Shown here: positions 61,501 to 64,000 of the stretch, one piece after another
How positions within the stretch are numbered: position 1 is the first letter of the stretch
Layout of the letters: every line of letters starts with the position of its first letter
Assembly (NCBI GenBank): GCA_947259495.1
Contig: CAMYLV010000027.1
Coordinates: forward strand, 27,984 to 91,983
DNA length: 64,000 bases
Direction of reading: 5' to 3'
From: an uncultured Desulfobacterales bacterium
Lineage (GTDB): Bacteria > Desulfobacterota > Desulfobacteria > Desulfobacterales > JAHEIW01
Position numbers and translations under genes: made by a program
The notes under the pieces: model-generated
Told to the model about the DNA's origin: nothing
Database searches by the model: none
Seen by the model: only the letters and a program-made list of their open reading frames with translations

Positions 61501-61991
61501 CCGGCCCCATTTTTCGGTTCCTGAAATGCACGCATCAGGCAAAACCCCTGTTCGATACCCACCGGCGTGTTGATGAACCATTCGCTCAGATCAGGGTCGT
61601 GAATCATCTCCACCCGCACACCGTTGATTTGTAAACTGCTGGACCGTGGGGTTTTTAAGCTACCATTGAACCCGAAATGAGTGAGCTGCATGCTGAAAGT
61701 GAATCCGTTTGCAGCCCTAAGGCGGATACCCTGCCGATCGATGCGCGCATTCAGGCGCTGCACCGGATTGCGCAGTTGGACGTCTCCGTTGCGCATCTGA
61801 CTGGGGTGCCAGTAATCGGGCAACTGCTCCACCACCTGCTGCAGGATCTGCGGCATCGCCGGATTTAAAACCAGTTTGGGGGTTGCAGCGCGGGCCGTTA
61901 GAATTGAAAACAGTAAGACCGCAAAAACCGCTAATACCGCAACAGCGGCCCGCTGCCGGTTGACATTACGGGGTTGCATATCGGCAAACAT
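58581..61991 (-). CDS. FG-GAP repeat surface protein with C-terminal membrane anchor
   Basis: The 1136-aa protein is secreted. From ATG 61991 (AGAGGTG upstream) it has a signal sequence (AAVAVLAVFAVLLFSILTARAA) and a roughly 220-residue N-terminal domain without known motifs. Then come 14 FG-GAP units, each with a DxFGxxVxxxxxxxxxGAP core followed by GAAYVFxRDP, which should fold into one or two integrin-type beta-propellers. Near the C terminus a hydrophobic helix (LLGAIITIALAFLWHV) followed by basic residues (GRKRSDLNR) suggests membrane anchoring. FG-GAP propellers bind proteins or calcium in adhesins. The track start at 62051 is rejected because the signal peptide would be displaced. Confidence 0.88.
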   Translation of the reverse strand: MFADMQPRNVNRQRAAVAVLAVFAVLLFSILTARAATPKLVLNPAMPQILQQVVEQLPDYWHPSQMRNGDVQLRNPVQRLNARIDRQGIRLRAANGFTFSMQLTHFGFNGSLKTPRSSSLQINGVRVEMIHDPDLSEWFINTPVGIEQGFCLMRAFQEPKNGAGSRTQNNFELHFKLGGDLIPELAVTGLDFKDPSGRVQIHYNQLLAFDANHQILPAGFQLAGNHLSISVDTTGAVYPVTIDPMFSSEQPLSASDAAVDDQFGSAVAVDADTIVVGAPRLNSGTSFDIGAVYVFVRDPSTGIFTQQQKLTANDAAAGDQFGSAVDVDGHTLVIGAPQVDTGALFDTGAVYVFTRNPLIANNPWTQQQKLTAADAAANDRFGSSVYVEGHTLVGGAPRKDVGPATAAGAAYVFTRDPDGPGFLWTQQQKLTATDAAAEDEFGASVSLNGNTIVVGAPLANLGASFDAGALYVFTRDQTGNPDPWNQRQKLSATDAGADDRLGSSVSLDANTVLAGAPRADTTGANDAGAAYIFTRESASAAFSQKQILNASNPGSDNQFGTSVFVDGPTAMIGAALARVLTSNSAGKAYFFARDALSGDWRQQQELTGSNPAALSEFGGAVGFNAVTAIIGSPKRNQGLSTSAGAAFVFVLQPEDNDISQETDILTATNAAANDRFGSAVGLSGDSALIGIPDADPGGDINAGESAAFERDPDTQVFDDEITLTAADRATMDNFGAAVSIDADIAIIGAPDADIGGDPNAGSAYVFNRDSATGNWDQAVRLTAGADVNALDNFGAAVAIDADIILIGAPFHNPNATPNAGAAFLFSRDPDQAAPDQWSATDKLTAGVDKDMDDRFGTSVALNSDTALVGAPFEDGGGAVFVFVRDPDDNSWTRQQKLTASDASPGDQFGYSVSVFGNTAIIGAPQADLTGVLTAGAVYVFTRDPTDATDPWTELQKLEALDAATDDAFGTAVALAGNMAVVGAPGVDLPPEGMMMRVDAGAAYDFRRDPDTGLFSLRTRLTASDAVADEAFGAAVILACDTIIIGAPDVDLAGLLIDAGAAFVFQTFRARDDSEGTSRSSGLNCFIDTARSGMQFNTTWCLLGAIITIALAFLWHVGRKRSDLNRQSGVQTMGSKY

Positions 61992-62369
61992 AGCGCACCT
62001 CTTGTTGGTGAAAGTATCGGTGACTGCCGCATCGGACAGATCGCAAAGCATATCAAAATTTCAATTGGTTAATTGAAAAAGCGGATATGTGCGCAATTGG
62101 GACCAATTTTTAGCGGAAATGATTCCTCAGGGAATACCGGAAAAAGCGTCAACTTCTTGGATTTTCATTAAATTGACGATTGGCAAGTATCATTGAAGCC
62201 ACAGTAGTGCAGAATTGTCAACTCAAAATATGCTCATAGCTATATATCTATATAGTCTGTTTATCTATATATATCGACATATTGCATATCCACGGGCGCC
62301 GTTCGGGCACGTCAGGCATTAAGAGAAGAATCCCCGATGCCGCAAAGGGCTACGGGGGCAGGATGGAGA
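61992..62369. other. Gene-free AT-rich spacer
   Basis: This 378-nt stretch between the DUF3106 gene and the FG-GAP gene holds no ORF. Positions 62236-62284 are a TATA-rich run (ATAGCTATATATCTATATAG and similar), likely easily melted DNA. A promoter for the FG-GAP gene is expected here on the minus strand, but no box pair is convincing. Confidence 0.4.
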
Positions 62370-63077
62370 TCAGTTATTTCGAGCGCCACGCCGCTGGCGG
62401 TCATTTCGATTCAACTGCCCTGGATTGTCCTGATTCATGCGGCGCTTTTGGCGATATTTCTCTCGCAACCGGCGTTTTTTTTCCGGTGACAGATTTTGCC
62501 ACCTTTTTCTTTTTTCCAGCAACCGCTTGCGTTGCTCCGGGGTCATATTTTCAAATCGGCGACGACGCTCCCGAATGCGCTGTTTCTCGGCATCACTCAA
62601 ATTTTTCCAGCGTTGATATCTGTCCCGCACAGATTGGCGTTGAGTTGCATCCAATTGTTGATAACGCCGCCAGTTATTTCGAATTCTGGTCTGCTTTTCC
62701 GGTGGCAGATTTTTAAACCGCTCATATCTGGCCTTTATTCTCGCTTTTTCTTCGGGCGTTAATTGTTTCCAGTGTTTCAGACGCTGACGGTATTTGCGTT
62801 TTTGCTCGGGAGAAAGGCTTTGCCATTTTTGGCGAGCGCTTGACCGAGCTTCCGTATTCTGGGCCAAATAATAACGAACATAATCAGGCTGATCACTCAT
62901 CTGACGGTGCTGCGTTATGGATGAATCCATAAGGCCTGTAAGGCGTCGCGCCGCAGATGGTTCCATTCCCGCAAGATGTGTTGGGGTCGCATTGGCCGTC
63001 GCGCTCATCAACACACCGATCAACAAGATTGCAAGTGCAAACGCCAAGATTTTGGCCCGCGGTTGTCTAACTGTCAT
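62370..63077 (-). CDS. Secreted, very basic DUF3106 repeat protein
   Basis: The 235-aa protein has a signal peptide (ILAFALAILLIGVLMSATANA). From about residue 75 come about seven tandem units of about 20 residues with the pattern WxxLSPEQKxRxRxR (for example LTPEEKARIKARYERFKNLP), the DUF3106 repeat, extremely rich in Arg and Lys. The LTPEE/LSPEQ motif recalls the LTxxQ motif of periplasmic Spy/CpxP chaperone-sensors; homology is unproven. ATG 63077 is preferred (GGAG 6 nt upstream), which overlaps the end of the small acidic gene. Its position behind an anti-sigma gene suggests an envelope-stress role. Confidence 0.8.
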   Translation of the reverse strand: MTVRQPRAKILAFALAILLIGVLMSATANATPTHLAGMEPSAARRLTGLMDSSITQHRQMSDQPDYVRYYLAQNTEARSSARQKWQSLSPEQKRKYRQRLKHWKQLTPEEKARIKARYERFKNLPPEKQTRIRNNWRRYQQLDATQRQSVRDRYQRWKNLSDAEKQRIRERRRRFENMTPEQRKRLLEKRKRWQNLSPEKKRRLREKYRQKRRMNQDNPGQLNRNDRQRRGARNN

Positions 63078-63270
63078 CGTCATCTCCAATTTCGGTCATG
63101 GTTTCCAGAAGGTCTAAATCTTCTTCCAAGAAATCCAGATTTTCTAAAATTTCTATCATCTGAATGACCTCTAAATCTTCATCTGAAAGTGCTTCATCCT
63201 GGGCAAAACCGACAGATCCCTGCGATAGAAACAAAACCGCAATCCCCAAAATGATTTTTTTTAAATTCAT
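63067..63270 (-). CDS. Small secreted acidic protein paired with the anti-sigma gene
   Basis: The 67-aa product has a signal peptide (MNLKKIILGIAVLFLSQGSVGFA), leaving a mature peptide of about 43 residues that is almost entirely acidic and hydrophobic (DLEVIQMIEILENLDFLEED ... GDDDDS). This mature part resembles the C-terminal tail of the adjacent anti-sigma factor (ELEMVANIELAEDYEIIEDM). It could mimic or bind the same partner, and the highly basic DUF3106 protein encoded next is a natural candidate. AGAAGG precedes ATG 63270. Its stop lies inside the DUF3106 reading frame start, so translation is coupled. No family name known to me. Confidence 0.7.
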   Translation of the reverse strand: MNLKKIILGIAVLFLSQGSVGFAQDEALSDEDLEVIQMIEILENLDFLEEDLDLLETMTEIGDDDDS

Positions 63271-63299
63271 GCAAGCGCCTTCTGCGATAAATGGTGCAC

Positions 63300-63806
63300 T
63301 CAGGAAGCCTCGAGCCCATTCATATTCTCAATAATTTCAAAATCCGAAAAAAAATCCATGTCCTCAATAATCTCATAATCTTCTGCCAATTCAATATTGG
63401 CAACCATCTCCAGCTCCGTGTCATTGAGCGCCGCCAAAACCGCCGGCACTTGTGGTTTTTGCAGATATTGAACGATGGAAATGACACTGACCAGCAAAAC
63501 AATTGCCGCAGCGGCCATAGCTGGGACCCAGCGCCGCTGCAAAAAGACGGTCTGAACATGCTGCAAGATTCTGGCATGCAATGGACTGCGGGTATCAACC
63601 GATCGCCAGAATCGGACCCTGTAATTGGGATCCGGCTCTATTGCTTTGATCGCGCCGAGCAGTTCCCAGGATTTTTCGATTGCCTGGACTTCCGCCTGAC
63701 AATCGGCACAGGCCCGCAGATGCTCAGCGACCCGCTGACGGTCTGCGGCTTCAAGCTCATGGTCTAAATAAACCGGAATTAATTTTTTTGTTTCCTGACA
63801 GTTCAT
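63300..63806 (-). CDS. Zinc-finger anti-sigma factor (zf-HC2 type)
   Basis: The 168-aa membrane protein starts at ATG 63806. Its N terminus MNCQETKKLIPVYLDHELEAADRQRVAEHLRACADC is an anti-sigma zinc-binding domain with the HxxxCxxC motif that sequesters an ECF sigma factor. One membrane helix follows (WVPAMAAAAIVLLVSVISIVQYL, about residues 88-113). A periplasmic tail of about 55 residues, strongly acidic, matches the following small protein. The track's start at 63914 adds a spurious hydrophobic leader from intergenic repeat DNA. A sigma-like C-terminus is encoded just upstream (63947-64000), giving the usual sigma/anti-sigma order. Confidence 0.88.
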   Translation of the reverse strand: MNCQETKKLIPVYLDHELEAADRQRVAEHLRACADCQAEVQAIEKSWELLGAIKAIEPDPNYRVRFWRSVDTRSPLHARILQHVQTVFLQRRWVPAMAAAAIVLLVSVISIVQYLQKPQVPAVLAALNDTELEMVANIELAEDYEIIEDMDFFSDFEIIENMNGLEAS

Positions 63807-63861
63807 GTCTGCATTGCTCCAATCCTTTAAACACTCAATAAACTGAAAAGTTGCGGTAATC

Positions 63862-63893
63862 AAACCACAAAGCACACGAAGAACACAAAGAAA
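63862..63893. repeat. Single arm of CACAAAG/CACGAAG low-complexity word
   Basis: AACCACAAAGCACACGAAGA and following ACACAAAG words match one arm of the 49.0 and 52.0 kb inverted repeats. No complementary arm lies nearby. It sits between the sigma fragment and the anti-sigma gene. Confidence 0.45.
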
Positions 63894-63946
63894 AAGATCT
63901 GGAAGCCATTTCAAAACCTCTTTAGAGCTAATTTTGCGGACTTTTG

Positions 63947-64000
63947 TTAAAAAGCGCTTAGCGCAGCGGAGCGTAAAATCTTGAACTGTTTGAGGGCCTT
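63947..64000 (-). CDS. C-terminal end of a protein, probably an ECF sigma factor (partial)
   Basis: An open minus-strand frame runs in from the window edge and stops with TAA at 63947. It encodes ALKQFKILRSAALSAF preceded by one lysine. Only 17 residues are visible. The segment resembles the end of sigma region 4 in ECF factors (SRLxRALKQ-type), and the next gene is a zf-HC2 anti-sigma factor, which is usually encoded directly downstream of its sigma. The identity is therefore an inference from context. Confidence 0.4.
   Translation of the reverse strand, partial: KALKQFKILRSAALSAF

Overview
The window looks like a chromosomal segment of a strictly anaerobic member of the Desulfobacterota, probably a relative of the sulfate-reducing Desulfobacterales. 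This is an inference from gene content. It carries a bacterial Wood-Ljungdahl carbonyl-branch cluster (acsE, acsC, acsB, cooS/acsA, acsD and the reductive activator acsV), HDOD and PP2C response regulators, a GNAT-fused CoA-transferase, and several small Cys-rich proteins of a kind I associate with that phylum. No 16S or other decisive marker is present, so the taxonomic call is moderate. Base composition is moderate and even; I see no prophage, CRISPR array or transposase.

Layout. 0-5 kb: unlinked housekeeping genes (Cys-rich protein, radical SAM protein, half-size GDT1 exchanger, EamA exporter, MltD-like transglycosylase, YhbY). 5.3-9.4 kb, minus strand: three overlapping signalling genes (PAS histidine kinase, receiver-HDOD, receiver-PP2C). 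9.65-10.5 kb: an unusual tRNA-Asn locus. A GIY-YIG nuclease ORF is bracketed by two copies of a terminator plus tRNA-Asn (one intact, one broken), followed by three exact-length 99-bp repeats built from the 5' half of the same tRNA. 10.6-13.8 kb: aspS and hisS. 14.2-24.4 kb, plus strand: a complete Dpp-type peptide ABC transporter interleaved with a P1-family peptidase and an M20 peptidase, then panE and panB. 24.7-29.7 kb: M16C metalloprotease, a winged-helix protein, rsmA, and an ABM-domain protein. 30-35.4 kb, minus: a 1398-aa ATP-grasp/phosphohistidine protein coupled to a long GAPDH. 36-46.7 kb, minus: the acs cluster. 47-55 kb: CoA-transferase/GNAT, MFS transporter, RmuC, penicillin-acylase family protein. 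55-57.8 kb: pspF divergent from pspABC with a sigma-54 promoter between them. 58.6-62 kb: a 14-repeat FG-GAP surface protein. 62.4-64 kb, minus: the end of a probable ECF sigma gene, an anti-sigma factor, a small acidic secreted protein, and a very basic DUF3106 protein.

The acs genes together encode methyl transfer from methyl-THF to the corrinoid protein (AcsE, AcsCD), CO2/CO interconversion (CooS), acetyl-CoA assembly or cleavage (AcsB), and reactivation of the corrinoid (AcsV). A promoter-like site precedes acsD and a hairpin terminator follows acsE. The 14-24 kb genes could together take up and hydrolyse peptides. Because P1-family and M20-family enzymes include beta-alanyl-peptide hydrolases, and panE/panB make pantoate, a beta-alanine/pantothenate supply role is a testable hypothesis.

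The most unusual signals are in the non-coding DNA. (1) The tRNA-Asn/GIY-YIG locus. (2) A widespread class of imperfect inverted repeats whose arms are built from short reiterated words. There are about 14 two-armed loci plus 4 single arms in 64 kb, falling into several word classes, and some sit inside operons. (3) A roughly 105-bp MITE-like hairpin element at three loci. (4) A composite nested palindrome at 24.4-24.7 kb. Nothing here could be searched against databases; functions are read from recognisable motifs.
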